Assembly (NCBI GenBank): GCA_021647465.1
Contig: JAKIUQ010000012.1
Location: forward strand, 1 to 64,000
DNA length: 64,000 nt
Direction: 5' to 3'
DNA from: Emcibacter sp.
GTDB taxonomy: Bacteria; Pseudomonadota; Alphaproteobacteria; Sphingomonadales; Emcibacteraceae
Of this stretch, positions 53,563 to 62,251 are shown piece by piece. The number at the start of each line of letters is the position of its first letter. The first letter of the stretch is position 1. Position numbers and translations under genes: made by a program. The notes under the pieces are model-generated. The model was given only the letters and a program-made list of their open reading frames with translations, searched no databases and was not told the DNA's origin.

Positions 53563-54786
53563 ATGATGATAAAAGACTATAATAACGGCTTCAAGAATCC
53601 TGTGGCCTATAAGGTAGGGGCGGTATACAGCGGGCTGTTTATGTTCGTCGGCGCGGCTTTGCCTTTTTGGGCCTTATGGTTGTCAAAGATGGGCCTGACA
53701 CCCGGGGAAATCGGTTTTCTGATTGGTTTTCCGGCTTTTCTGAAAGTTCTGTCCGCCCCCTTTGTCGCCCAGTTATGTGATAAATGGGGCATGACGCGCC
53801 GGCCCATGATGGCGCTGATGGCGCTCTCTGTTATATTTTTCTGTGGCTATTTCTTCAGCCGTGGTTTTATGGCCTTTGTTCTGGTGACCCTTGTTTTCAG
53901 CCTCGCATATTATTCCGTATCTCCTTTGGTTGAAAGCTATGCGGTTCGGACATGCGACAGATATAATCTGCAATATGGCCGGTTGCGCTCAGTGGGCTCA
54001 ATTATTTTCATCTTCACGTCTGTTTTATTTGGCATTTATCTTGACCATTCCGGCTATGATAATTTTCTGTATTTTTGCCTTGGCAGTCTGGTTCTGACGT
54101 TAATCGCTATTTTTCTGCTGCCAAAAGACGGCAGAAAATTCCCGCCCCCTGATGCTGAATCTATTAAGAATAATTCTGAACCGGCCATTGGGGGGCAATC
54201 CCCGTTAAGATTTCTTCTGACCAGTCAGCAATTTATCATGTTTCTTGTTGTTATCAGCCTGATTCAAATGAGCCATGGTTTTATATATGTTATGGGCAGC
54301 TATCACTGGGCGGCTCAGGGCATTAATAATGAGACCATTGGGTTGCTGTGGAGTATCGGCGTTATCGCCGAGATTCTGGTGTTTATTTTCGCGGGTAAAG
54401 TCATCACGCGTATTCGTCCCATGTATGTTTTAGGGATTGTTGCCATATTCGGGGCTGTGCGCTGGGGGATTATGGCCCTGACATCCTCTGTGCCACTATT
54501 GATGTTCTTGCAGACATTCCACGGCTTAACTTATGGCGCGGCGCATCTGGTGGCCATGTATTATTTATCAACCCGTGTTCCAGACCAATATTTCACGACG
54601 GCGCAATCTTTATATAGTTCGATACCGATGGGCCTGTCCATTGGGGTGGTCATGCTATTGTCAGGGCCCTTGTATGACGAATTTGGCGGTCAGGCATATT
54701 TCTTCATGGCGGCGCTGTGCTTTCTGGTATTATTTGTCGCGAAATATGTGCGGCGCATTGATCATGATGTTCTTCGCATAAAATAA
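53563..54786 (+). CDS. Major facilitator superfamily transporter, MFS_1-like
   Basis: A 12-helix permease of 407 aa. It resembles the LacY/HcaT-type (MFS_1_like) branch: SGLFMFVGAALPFWALWLSK, MGLTPGEIGFLIGFPAFLKV, and the loop motif AQLCDKWGMTRRPMM between helices 2 and 3, which corresponds to the family's G-x-x-x-D-R-x-G-R-R loop. The second half begins near QQFIMFLVVISLIQMSHGFI. The substrate is unknown; a sugar or nucleoside is plausible for this branch. It follows recX on the same strand after a GC-rich inverted repeat. Confidence 0.85.
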   Translation: MMIKDYNNGFKNPVAYKVGAVYSGLFMFVGAALPFWALWLSKMGLTPGEIGFLIGFPAFLKVLSAPFVAQLCDKWGMTRRPMMALMALSVIFFCGYFFSRGFMAFVLVTLVFSLAYYSVSPLVESYAVRTCDRYNLQYGRLRSVGSIIFIFTSVLFGIYLDHSGYDNFLYFCLGSLVLTLIAIFLLPKDGRKFPPPDAESIKNNSEPAIGGQSPLRFLLTSQQFIMFLVVISLIQMSHGFIYVMGSYHWAAQGINNETIGLLWSIGVIAEILVFIFAGKVITRIRPMYVLGIVAIFGAVRWGIMALTSSVPLLMFLQTFHGLTYGAAHLVAMYYLSTRVPDQYFTTAQSLYSSIPMGLSIGVVMLLSGPLYDEFGGQAYFFMAALCFLVLFVAKYVRRIDHDVLRIK

Positions 54787-54909
54787 TCGCCGTTTTTTTT
54801 GGGCGAGGGCCATTAGACAAAATGGATTTAAAATCATTCATGGCTTGCAGTCCGGTCAAAGGCAGACTATTTTGCCAGCAGAATAAAGACATTTTTTAGG
54901 AGCTTCCCC

Positions 54910-55788
54910 ATGCTAAAAGGATCAATCACCGCCCTTGTTACCCCGTTCCGTGATGGACAGGTTGATGAAAAGGCGCTGCGTAAGCTGGTGAATTGGCAGA
55001 TTGATCAGGGAACCAGCGGTCTTGTGCCGTGCGGTACGACAGGGGAATCCCCGACGTTAAACCATGATGAACATCACCTCGTGACGGAAATCTGTATTGA
55101 AGAGGCCGGAGGCCGCGTGCCTGTTATTGCCGGATGCGGGTCAAATTCAACGGAGGAAGCGATAAGTCTGCTTGCCCATGCCAAAGCGGCCGGGGCAGAT
55201 GCGGGTTTGATCGCTATGCCCTATTATAACAAACCCAATCAGGAGGGGCTGTTTCAGCATTTTAAAGCCTTGAATGATGCGGTGGGTTTGCCTTTGATCA
55301 TTTATAATATTCCGGGCCGTTCGGTGGTTGATATGTCAGTGGATACAATGGCGCGTTGTTTCCGGGAATTGAAAAATGTCATCGGGGTCAAGGATGCCAC
55401 AGGCAATGTCGCGCGGGTACCGCTTCAGCGCATGGCCATGGGGACGGATTTTATCCAGCTTTCCGGTGAAGATCAGACGGCCCTTGGTTTTAATGTCCAC
55501 GGGGGCGTGGGCTGTATTTCGGTGACGTCAAATGTTGCCCCGAAAATGATGTCGGACTTTCAAAATCTGTGCCTGTCGGGTGATTTTACGGCGGCGCTTG
55601 AGATTCAGGATAAAGTGACCGACCTGCATCACGCCTTATTTGTGGAACCGAATCCCGGGCCTGTTAAATATGCTCTGTCATTATTGGGTGTTTGTACGGC
55701 GGATATGCGTTTGCCGATGGTTCCGGTTAGCGTAGAGACAAAAACCATGGTAAAGGCGGCCATGGTTCGCGCCGGATTGCTGGCATAA
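54910..55788 (+). CDS. dapA: 4-Hydroxy-tetrahydrodipicolinate synthase
   Basis: Condenses pyruvate and aspartate semialdehyde, the first committed step to lysine/diaminopimelate. The Schiff-base lysine is Lys161 in [10 protein letters not shown], the proton-relay tyrosine is Tyr132 in [12 protein letters not shown], and the T-T pair is in [10 protein letters not shown]. 292 aa is standard. AGGAG lies before the ATG. The gene complements the dapD-dapE pair at 13 kb, and smpB starts 7 nt downstream. Confidence 0.98.
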   Translation: MLKGSITALVTPFRDGQVDEKALRKLVNWQIDQGTSGLVPCGTTGESPTLNHDEHHLVTEICIEEAGGRVPVIAGCGSNSTEEAISLLAHAKAAGADAGLIAMPYYNKPNQEGLFQHFKALNDAVGLPLIIYNIPGRSVVDMSVDTMARCFRELKNVIGVKDATGNVARVPLQRMAMGTDFIQLSGEDQTALGFNVHGGVGCISVTSNVAPKMMSDFQNLCLSGDFTAALEIQDKVTDLHHALFVEPNPGPVKYALSLLGVCTADMRLPMVPVSVETKTMVKAAMVRAGLLA

Positions 55789-55795
55789 GAGATCA

Positions 55796-56290
55796 ATGGC
55801 AAAAGCAAAAGCAAAATCTGGGGGGAAGTGGGTTGGCGGCAAACGGACAATCGCCGTTAACCGCAAGGCCCGTTATAATTATTTCATCGAGGAAGATTTC
55901 GAGGCCGGCATTATCCTTACCGGAACCGAGGTAAAGTCCTTGCGGGCGGGTGAGGCGAATATCACGGACGCTTATGCCGAAGCCAAAATGGGCGAGATAT
56001 TTCTGATCAATGCTTATATCAAGGAATATGCCATGGGCAACCGTTTCAATCATGAAGCGCGAAGGCCCCGTAAACTGCTTATGAAACGGCGTGAAATCGG
56101 CAAAATAGCTGCCGCGATTCAGCGCAAGGGCAAGACCCTGGTGCCGCTGTCACTTTATTTCAACGAAAAAAACAAGGTCAAGGTTAAAATCGGCCTTGCC
56201 AGCGGCAAGAAAGTGCATGATAAACGCGCCACGGAAAAAGAACGCGACTGGAACCGCGAAAAAGGCCGTTTGATGAAAGATAATAGATAA
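55796..56290 (+). CDS. smpB: SsrA-binding protein SmpB
   Basis: Binds tmRNA and brings it to stalled ribosomes. The family core is complete: [20 protein letters not shown], then [40 protein letters not shown] and the basic C-terminal tail [18 protein letters not shown]. The 164 aa is normal, and the N-terminal Lys/Ala-rich segment is an extension typical of alphaproteobacteria. Its stop shares one base with the start of the NUDIX gene. No tmRNA gene was recognised in this window. Confidence 0.97.
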   Translation: MAKAKAKSGGKWVGGKRTIAVNRKARYNYFIEEDFEAGIILTGTEVKSLRAGEANITDAYAEAKMGEIFLINAYIKEYAMGNRFNHEARRPRKLLMKRREIGKIAAAIQRKGKTLVPLSLYFNEKNKVKVKIGLASGKKVHDKRATEKERDWNREKGRLMKDNR

Positions 56291-57153
56291 TGGCCAACAA
56301 ATCCATGAGTGAGCCTGCGGATGAGGCTGTCAATAAACCTGTGGCAGCTATCGATTCGGCATCTGTCCTGATTATTCGGGATGGCGCCGCGCATGCGCGG
56401 CATGGCACCTTGCAGATCTTAATGGTGAAACGCCATAAGAATGTCCGTTTTGCCGGCGGGGCTTATGTTTTTCCCGGCGGAAAACTGGATCCCGCAGACC
56501 GGGCCCTTGAAAAGGCCAGTTTAAAAAAAGCTGATTTAAAAAATTCTGACCAAGATATCAAGCCAGAATTTCTTGGCCTGCGTTATGCGGCCCTGCGGGA
56601 GGTTTTTGAGGAAACCGGTCTGATCATCGGCACAATCGACGGTCATGCCATAGGGGAGGGCCAGCGCAAAGCCATTGATGCGGGTTACAGGGCGTCTGTT
56701 CTGAATGGCACAATCGACTTAAAAGACTTTCAGAAAAAAACGCAAGTCACTTTGGATATGGGCGATTGTTTGCCATTTGCCCATTGGATTACGCCCAAAG
56801 CCTACCCCATGCGCTTTGATACCCGCTTTTTTCTTTGTGTTGCGCCGGAGGGCCAGATTCCAAGTCCCGATGGCCGTGAAATCACCGAGGTAGAATGGAT
56901 GTATCCCATGACATTGGTCGAAGAATCCGACGGGGTTCTCATGTTTCCGACCATGATGAACCTCAAGAAATTAGGTCAGGCAAAATCCGTCACCGAAGCC
57001 CTTAAACTATTGAGGGAAAGGGAAATTGTCACCGTCATGCCAGAAGTAATCACTGGCGATAAAATCCGCTTTCGCAAAATCCCCGAGACGGCAGGATATG
57101 ACGATGTAGATCAAAGCCGCACCCGCGCCGCCACTGATCTTGAAAAAGGTTAA
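56290..57153 (+). CDS. NUDIX hydrolase with insert in the Nudix box region
   Basis: A 287-residue NUDIX protein. The Nudix box is split: FPGGKLDPADRAL at its start, then an insert of about 30 residues rich in Lys and Ser, then ALREVFEETGLIIG at its end. The R-E-x-x-E-E-x-G-L part that binds metal is intact. Insertion of this size is known in NUDT7/NUDT19-like coenzyme A diphosphatases, which are the best guess. Later segments are PFAHWITPKAYPMRFDTRFF and DGREITEVEWMYP. It overlaps smpB by one base, so it belongs to the dapA-smpB operon. Confidence 0.82.
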   Translation: MANKSMSEPADEAVNKPVAAIDSASVLIIRDGAAHARHGTLQILMVKRHKNVRFAGGAYVFPGGKLDPADRALEKASLKKADLKNSDQDIKPEFLGLRYAALREVFEETGLIIGTIDGHAIGEGQRKAIDAGYRASVLNGTIDLKDFQKKTQVTLDMGDCLPFAHWITPKAYPMRFDTRFFLCVAPEGQIPSPDGREITEVEWMYPMTLVEESDGVLMFPTMMNLKKLGQAKSVTEALKLLREREIVTVMPEVITGDKIRFRKIPETAGYDDVDQSRTRAATDLEKG

Positions 57154-57185
57154 AATATTAATTTTCGAGACTATATAGAAAACCC

Positions 57186-57214
57186 TTGATCTTTGGCTGG
57201 AATGGCGGTATTAC
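57186..57214 (+). promoter_or_regulatory. Promoter for rpsB-tsf
   Basis: TTGATC and TATTAC are separated by 17 bp. The start would be near 57221, leaving a structured leader of about 110 nt before rpsB. Confidence 0.5.
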
Positions 57215-57271
57215 GCGCTGACTTCACACGCAGGATTTAAGTTGACCTCCTCATATTGAGCAAGACTTTCC

Positions 57272-57296
57272 GGTGTCCCATATGGGGCCACACACC
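57272..57296 (+). promoter_or_regulatory. Leader hairpin upstream of rpsB, probable S2 autoregulation element
   Basis: GGTGT pairs with ACACC, and inside it CCC pairs with GGG around an ATAT loop with a one-sided bulge. GGAGG follows immediately (57300-57304) before a 27-nt spacer to the start. In gamma- and alphaproteobacteria the S2 protein represses its own operon through a leader of this kind; equivalence here is by position and fold only. Confidence 0.5.
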
Positions 57297-57331
57297 TGCG
57301 GAGGATTAACCGGTAAACAAGGAAAAATAGT

Positions 57332-58198
57332 ATGGCAATGCCAACTTTTACAATGCGTCAGCTTCTCGAAGCTGGGGTACATTTTGGACATCAGTCCCAC
57401 CGTTGGAACCCGAAGATGAAAGAATATATCTTTGGCGCCCGCAATAAAGTTCATATTTTGAATCTGTCAATCACGGTGCCTTTGCTGCACCGGGCGCTGG
57501 AAACCGTTCGCGATGTTACGGCATCAGGCGGACGCGTATTGTTCGTCGGCACCAAACGTCAGGCGTCCGGCCCAATCGCCGAAGCCGCCAAGCGTTGCGG
57601 TCAATATTATGTCAATCATCGCTGGCTGGGGGGTATGATGACAAACTGGGAAACAATTTCCAAATCCATCAAACGCCTGAAAGAGCTTGATGCGAAATTG
57701 TCAGAAGATATCGCAGGTTTGACTAAAAAAGAAATCCTTCAGATGACACGGGAACGTGACAAGCTGGAACGGGCTCTTGGCGGTATTAAAGACATGGGCG
57801 GTATTCCAAATGTGCTTTTTGTCATTGATACCAACAAAGAAGATCTGGCCATTCAGGAAGCCAATAAACTGGGCATTCCCATCGTGGCTATTCTGGATTC
57901 AAATAGTAACCCGGACGGCGTTACCTTCCCGATTCCCGGTAATGATGATGCGACTCGCGCCATTCAGCTTTATTGTGACCTGATCTCTGGCGCTGTACTT
58001 GACGGCATTCAGCAGGAACTGGTTGAGCAGGGCGTTGATGTTGGCGCTGCTGTTGAGGCTCCTGTCGTGGAAGAGATCGCTGCTGTTGAAGAAACAACCG
58101 CGCCAGAAGCCACACCAGAGACCGCACCAGTTGAAGATGTTGTGACAGACGTTAAAGAAGAAACAGAAGTTAAAGAAGGCGCAAAAGCTTCTAAATAA
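57332..58198 (+). CDS. rpsB: Small ribosomal subunit protein uS2
   Basis: A 30S protein of 288 aa. Family marks are [20 protein letters not shown] near the start, [40 protein letters not shown], and [20 protein letters not shown]. After about residue 235 there is an extra tail of about 50 residues rich in Glu/Ala/Val/Thr, which is not part of the core. The gene heads rpsB-tsf-pyrH-frr-uppS-cdsA-dxr-rseP. A leader hairpin precedes it. Confidence 0.98.
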   Translation: MAMPTFTMRQLLEAGVHFGHQSHRWNPKMKEYIFGARNKVHILNLSITVPLLHRALETVRDVTASGGRVLFVGTKRQASGPIAEAAKRCGQYYVNHRWLGGMMTNWETISKSIKRLKELDAKLSEDIAGLTKKEILQMTRERDKLERALGGIKDMGGIPNVLFVIDTNKEDLAIQEANKLGIPIVAILDSNSNPDGVTFPIPGNDDATRAIQLYCDLISGAVLDGIQQELVEQGVDVGAAVEAPVVEEIAAVEETTAPEATPETAPVEDVVTDVKEETEVKEGAKASK

Positions 58199-58206
58199 TT
58201 AAATCA

Positions 58207-58236
58207 GCAGGTTCTGCGATATTTTGCGGGACCTGC
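58207..58236 (+). other. Hairpin between rpsB and tsf
   Basis: An 11-bp stem (GCAGGTTCTGC with GCGGGACCTGC, with G-U pairs) closes an 8-nt loop in the rpsB-tsf gap. It lacks a T-tract, so it is more likely an RNA processing or stability element, or a weak attenuator, than a full terminator. Confidence 0.5.
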
Positions 58237-58268
58237 GGTTATACCCAAGAAAATTGTAAGGAAATATG

Positions 58269-59195
58269 ATGGCTCAGATTACGGCTGCTCTCGTTAAGGA
58301 ACTGCGCGATAAATCCGGCGCAGGCATGATGGACTGCAAGAATGCTTTGAAAGAAAATGATGGTGACATCGCAAAATCCATGGACTGGCTTCGCCTGAAA
58401 GGTATTTCCAAGGCTGAGAAGAAATCAGGCCGTGTGGCGGCAGAAGGCCTTGTTGCCGTGGCATCTAATGGTAAAGCGTCCGTTGCGGTTGAGGTTAATT
58501 CCGAAACTGATTTCGTTGCCCGTAATGAGGTATTTCAGGGCATCGTTAAAACGATCGCAAATGTCGCCCTTGAAAATGGCGGTGATTATGAGGCCGCGTT
58601 GGCCGCGAATTATCCCGGAACGAGCCTGAGTGTCAAGGATGAGCTGGTTGAAGCCATTGGCACGATCGGTGAAAATATGAATTTCCGCCGCGCGGTTGGT
58701 TTTTCTGTCGAAAATGGTGTTGTGGCAACATATATTCATAACAGCGTAACAGAAGGCCTTGGTAAAATCGCCGTTCTGGTTGCTTTGGAATCAACGGCGG
58801 ATGAGGCTGATCTGACAGCTTTGGGTAAGCAGCTGGCCATGCATGTGGCGGCAACAGCGCCTCTGGCCATGATGATTGATGATCTTGACCCGGCCTCGGT
58901 TGAACGTGAGCGCAATCTTTTGATTGAGCAGGCACGCGAGTCTGGCAAGCCGGATAATATCATTGAAAAGATGATTGGTGGCCGTATGGCTAAATTTTAT
59001 AAGGAAGTTGTTTTTACTGAGCAAACTTTCATCATTGACGGCGAAACAAAGATTTCCAAAGTCATTGAGAATGCGGCTAAGGTTGCGGGCACTGAAATCA
59101 AGCTTGTGGGTTACGCCCGTCTTGAGCTTGGCGCAGGTATTGAAAAAGAAGAAGAAGATTTTGCGGCAGAAGTCGCGGCAGCTGTCGGCAAATAA
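58269..59195 (+). CDS. tsf: Elongation factor Ts
   Basis: Nucleotide-exchange factor for EF-Tu. The N-terminal UBA-like domain reads MAQITAALVKELRDKSGAGM and MDCKNALKENDGDIAKSMDW. The EF-Tu contact is VEVNSETDFVARNE. The long coiled-coil/dimerisation part follows, ending in LVGYARLELGAGIEKEEED. Two ATGs lie in tandem. I prefer the second, which starts MAQ and puts AAGGA seven bases upstream. 308 aa is typical of the family. Confidence 0.97.
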   Translation: MAQITAALVKELRDKSGAGMMDCKNALKENDGDIAKSMDWLRLKGISKAEKKSGRVAAEGLVAVASNGKASVAVEVNSETDFVARNEVFQGIVKTIANVALENGGDYEAALAANYPGTSLSVKDELVEAIGTIGENMNFRRAVGFSVENGVVATYIHNSVTEGLGKIAVLVALESTADEADLTALGKQLAMHVAATAPLAMMIDDLDPASVERERNLLIEQARESGKPDNIIEKMIGGRMAKFYKEVVFTEQTFIIDGETKISKVIENAAKVAGTEIKLVGYARLELGAGIEKEEEDFAAEVAAAVGK

Positions 59196-59210
59196 CCGCT
59201 AAAAATTATT

Positions 59211-59265
59211 ATTCGGGCTCATTTGAGAATAAATGTTAAAAGTTTATTCGCATTTGGGCCCGAAT
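59211..59265 (+). other. Long imperfect hairpin between tsf and pyrH
   Basis: Two 23-nt arms (59211-59233 and 59243-59265) are complementary apart from three mismatches and one G-U, with a 9-nt loop. The base of the stem is the strongest (ATTCGGGC with GCCCGAAT). No T-run follows, so the hairpin may be a processing site or mRNA-stability barrier between abundant tsf mRNA and the less needed pyrH mRNA. Confidence 0.75.
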
Positions 59266-59361
59266 TGTATATTCTGCCTTGTAAAATTTACGTGACCATA
59301 TTTGGCCGCATATAAAGATCCCGCTTGGCGGTGTTATTAAAATTAAATGTAAAGGGTAAAT

Positions 59362-60084
59362 ATGGCTGAAACCCCCGTATACAAACGTGTTTTACTGAAA
59401 CTTTCCGGCGAAGCCCTCATGGGCGACCAGGAGTATGGTATTGACCCCAAAATGGTTCGGCGAATCGCCTCTGAGATAAGAACCGTACAGGAATTGGATG
59501 TTCAGGTTTGTTTAGTGGTCGGGGCCGGAAATATATTCCGGGGGATGACAGGCGTAGCCAGTGGTTTCGACCGTACTTCTGCGGATCATATGGGTATGTT
59601 GGCCACGGTGATGAATTCCATTGCCATCCAGAATGCGCTGGAGCAGGAAGGCGTGGACAGCCGCGTACAGTCGGCTTTTCCCATTGCCTCGGTTTGCGAG
59701 CCGTATATTCGCCGTAAAGCTATCCGGCATATGGAAAAAGGCCGCGTTGTTATTTTTGCGGCTGGAACCGGAAATCCTTTTTTTACCACCGACACGGCGG
59801 CGGCTCTGCGGGCCGCGGAAATGAGCTGTGATGGTTTGTTGAAGGGCACGCAGGTTGACGGCGTCTATACCGCAGACCCGAAAACAAATCCCGATGCGGT
59901 TAAATATGATCAACTTGATTATCATACTGTTTTGACCAAAGACTTAAAAGTCATGGACGCCTCGGCCATCGCATTGGCGCGAGAAAATGATATCCCGATA
60001 TTAGTATTTTCTATTCATAAACATGGTGAATTTGCCCGCGTAATGTGCGGCGGCGGCGAATTCACAATCATATCTGAGGAGTAG
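59362..60084 (+). CDS. pyrH: UMP kinase
   Basis: Phosphorylates UMP in pyrimidine nucleotide synthesis; a hexameric enzyme usually activated by GTP and inhibited by UTP. Amino-acid-kinase fold marks are [50 protein letters not shown] and [20 protein letters not shown]. 240 aa is typical. AAGGG lies before the ATG. Its stop overlaps a GTG of the frr frame, and frr's ATG is 6 nt beyond that. Confidence 0.97.
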   Translation: MAETPVYKRVLLKLSGEALMGDQEYGIDPKMVRRIASEIRTVQELDVQVCLVVGAGNIFRGMTGVASGFDRTSADHMGMLATVMNSIAIQNALEQEGVDSRVQSAFPIASVCEPYIRRKAIRHMEKGRVVIFAAGTGNPFFTTDTAAALRAAEMSCDGLLKGTQVDGVYTADPKTNPDAVKYDQLDYHTVLTKDLKVMDASAIALARENDIPILVFSIHKHGEFARVMCGGGEFTIISEE

Positions 60085-60089
60085 TGGAA

Positions 60090-60650
60090 ATGTCATCTGA
60101 AATTAATCTTGATGATCTTCGGCGCCGGATGAAGGGGGCCATTGAGAACCTAAAGTCTGAATTTGTTGGTTTGCGTACGGGCAGGGCCTCGGTAAATTTA
60201 ATGGATCCCGTTATGGTAGAGGCCTATGGATCTGCCATGCCGCTTAATCAAGTTGCCACAGTTTCGACACCCGAATCCCGTATGATAAGCGTTCAGATAT
60301 GGGATAAATCCATGGTGGGCCCGGCAGACAGGGCAATTCGCAATGCGGGCCTTGGGCTTAATCCGATTGTGGATGGCCAGACGTTGCGTATTCCCATTCC
60401 TGAATTGAATGAGGAACGCCGCGCGGAACTGACTAAAATCGCCGGAAAATATGCGGAGCAGAATCGCATCGCTATCCGTAATGTGCGCAGGGACGGTATG
60501 GACACGATTAAAAAACTGGAAAAAGACAGTAAAATCAGTCAGGACGAGCAAAAAGCCTATTCTGATAAAATTCAGAAGATGACCGATGAGATGATTAAGG
60601 AGATTGATCATTTGACGGAAGTTAAAGACAAAGAAATTATGCAGGTGTAG
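60090..60650 (+). CDS. frr: Ribosome-recycling factor
   Basis: Splits post-termination ribosomes with EF-G. It is a two-domain, tRNA-like protein of 186 aa. Marks are [40 protein letters not shown] and [20 protein letters not shown]. The ATG at 60090 has GAGGAG eight nt upstream; a GTG two codons earlier overlaps the pyrH stop but is too near the same site. Confidence 0.97.
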   Translation: MSSEINLDDLRRRMKGAIENLKSEFVGLRTGRASVNLMDPVMVEAYGSAMPLNQVATVSTPESRMISVQIWDKSMVGPADRAIRNAGLGLNPIVDGQTLRIPIPELNEERRAELTKIAGKYAEQNRIAIRNVRRDGMDTIKKLEKDSKISQDEQKAYSDKIQKMTDEMIKEIDHLTEVKDKEIMQV

Positions 60651-60665
60651 GAGGCCTATTGGTTC

Positions 60666-61415
60666 ATGCTGTTGGTAAAGGAAGCATTTGCTTCCCGGAA
60701 AGAAAGTAAACAAGCTGATACGCCGATTCATGTCGCGATCATTATGGATGGCAATGGGCGGTGGGCCAAAAAGCGTGTCTTGCCTAAAGTCGCCGGTCAT
60801 AAGCGGGGGGCCGATGCGGTACGGCGCTGCGTTGAAGATTCAATGGATTTGGGCATAAAATATTTAACGTTATATGCGTTTTCTTCCGAAAACTGGAACA
60901 GGCCAGAGGATGAAGTTAATGATTTGATGTCACTGCTTCAGCGGTATTTGACCAAGGAGGTGGACGAGCTTCATGAAAAGAATATTCGGCTGAATTTCAT
61001 TGGTGATCGTTCAAAATTAAGCGCGAATATCCTCAAGCTTCTACAAGATGCGGAAATAAAAACCCGGGACAATAGCCGGTTATGCTTAACATTGGCGCTT
61101 AGTTACGGCGGGCGTGCGGAAATAATTGATGCGGCGCGTGCCTTGGGGGAAAAAATTAAAACGGGCGAGATTAATCCTGAAGATATTACCGAGGAAGCTT
61201 TTTCTTCTCATCTTCATACCAGCGATATTCCGGATCCCGACCTGATCATCAGAACCAGCGGAGAACAGCGGATCAGTAATTTTCTATTGTGGCAGATAGC
61301 CTATGCGGAATTTGTTTTTCTGGATGTCTTATGGCCCGATTTTAACCGGGAAATGCTGGAAAGGGCCATCAGTGAATATTGTGGCCGTGACAGGCGGTAT
61401 GGCGCAAGGCCCTAA
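60666..61415 (+). CDS. uppS: Isoprenyl transferase (undecaprenyl diphosphate synthase type)
   Basis: A cis-prenyl transferase that makes the C55 carrier for peptidoglycan and O-antigen. The catalytic Asp28 is in IIMDGNGRWAKKR. Conserved stretches are GHKRGADAVRRCVEDSMDLG, LTLYAFSSENWNRPEDEV, and DLIIRTSGEQRISNFLLWQI. 249 aa is typical. The start follows a purine-rich GGAGG at 60650-60654 by 11 nt. Confidence 0.97.
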   Translation: MLLVKEAFASRKESKQADTPIHVAIIMDGNGRWAKKRVLPKVAGHKRGADAVRRCVEDSMDLGIKYLTLYAFSSENWNRPEDEVNDLMSLLQRYLTKEVDELHEKNIRLNFIGDRSKLSANILKLLQDAEIKTRDNSRLCLTLALSYGGRAEIIDAARALGEKIKTGEINPEDITEEAFSSHLHTSDIPDPDLIIRTSGEQRISNFLLWQIAYAEFVFLDVLWPDFNREMLERAISEYCGRDRRYGARP

Positions 61416-61432
61416 ATGTTGATGAGTATTAT

Positions 61433-62251
61433 ATGAACCCTTCCTCCCTCCCCAAAAAAAGCGGACTTATGTTGCGGGTCGTATCGGCATTGGTCATGTT
61501 ACCAATCGCGATTTTTATTATTTTGCAGGGCGGGATTATTTATAGTCTTTTTGTTGCGCTTCTTACGGTTCTGATTTTATATGAGTGGAATGGCATTTGC
61601 GAAGGAAAGGTTTTTAATGCCGCTTTTGTATTTCAGGGTATATTGTCGCTTATGCTGATTTACGCGATTCATACGGGACAATATTTTACGCTTTATGCCT
61701 ATCTTGTGCCCGCCGCCCTATTGGTTGTGTCATGCTTATATTATAAGATAAAGCTGCATTTTGCCTTGATGGGGCTCGCCTATGCGCTACTTCCTGCGGT
61801 ATCTCTTATCTGGCTGAGGCAATATTCTGATCAGGGGGGCTGGATTGTGTTATGGCTGATGATCATTGTCTGGTCCATGGATACGGGGGCATATTTTGCG
61901 GGCAAAAATATTGGTGGCCCAAAAATGGCGCCGCGCATCAGCCCCAACAAAACATGGGCCGGGCTTATTGGCGGGGCTGTTGTTGCGGTGATTATGGGTC
62001 TGATTACGGCATTTTATTTTAATTTTGACTATGACTGGATGCCCCTTGCGGCGGCGGCAGGGGTACTTGCCATTTGGAGCCAGATCGGGGATTTGGCCGA
62101 GTCCGCAGTAAAACGTCATTTCAATGTGAAGGATTCCGGCGCGATTATCCCGGGGCATGGCGGAATAATGGACCGTGTAGACGGGATCGTTTTTGCGGCA
62201 CCTGCGGTGGCCCTGAGTTTGTATTTTTTTGAATGCTGGAGCATTGCGTGA
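61433..62251 (+). CDS. cdsA: Phosphatidate cytidylyltransferase
   Basis: Makes CDP-diacylglycerol from phosphatidate in the inner membrane. About eight membrane helices occur. The CdsA signature lies at residues 216-243 (VKRHFNVKDSGAIIPGHGG, then MDRVDG). RISPNKTWAGLIGG and LAIWSQIGDLAESA are also present. 272 aa is typical. Its stop overlaps the start of dxr, so phospholipid and isoprenoid genes are coupled. Confidence 0.96.
   Translation: MNPSSLPKKSGLMLRVVSALVMLPIAIFIILQGGIIYSLFVALLTVLILYEWNGICEGKVFNAAFVFQGILSLMLIYAIHTGQYFTLYAYLVPAALLVVSCLYYKIKLHFALMGLAYALLPAVSLIWLRQYSDQGGWIVLWLMIIVWSMDTGAYFAGKNIGGPKMAPRISPNKTWAGLIGGAVVAVIMGLITAFYFNFDYDWMPLAAAAGVLAIWSQIGDLAESAVKRHFNVKDSGAIIPGHGGIMDRVDGIVFAAPAVALSLYFFECWSIA

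Noticed and set aside
54787..54810. Terminator after the MFS gene
   Set aside because: TCGCC and GGCGA flank a T-run, but the Ts lie in the loop and not after the stem, so it does not have terminator shape.
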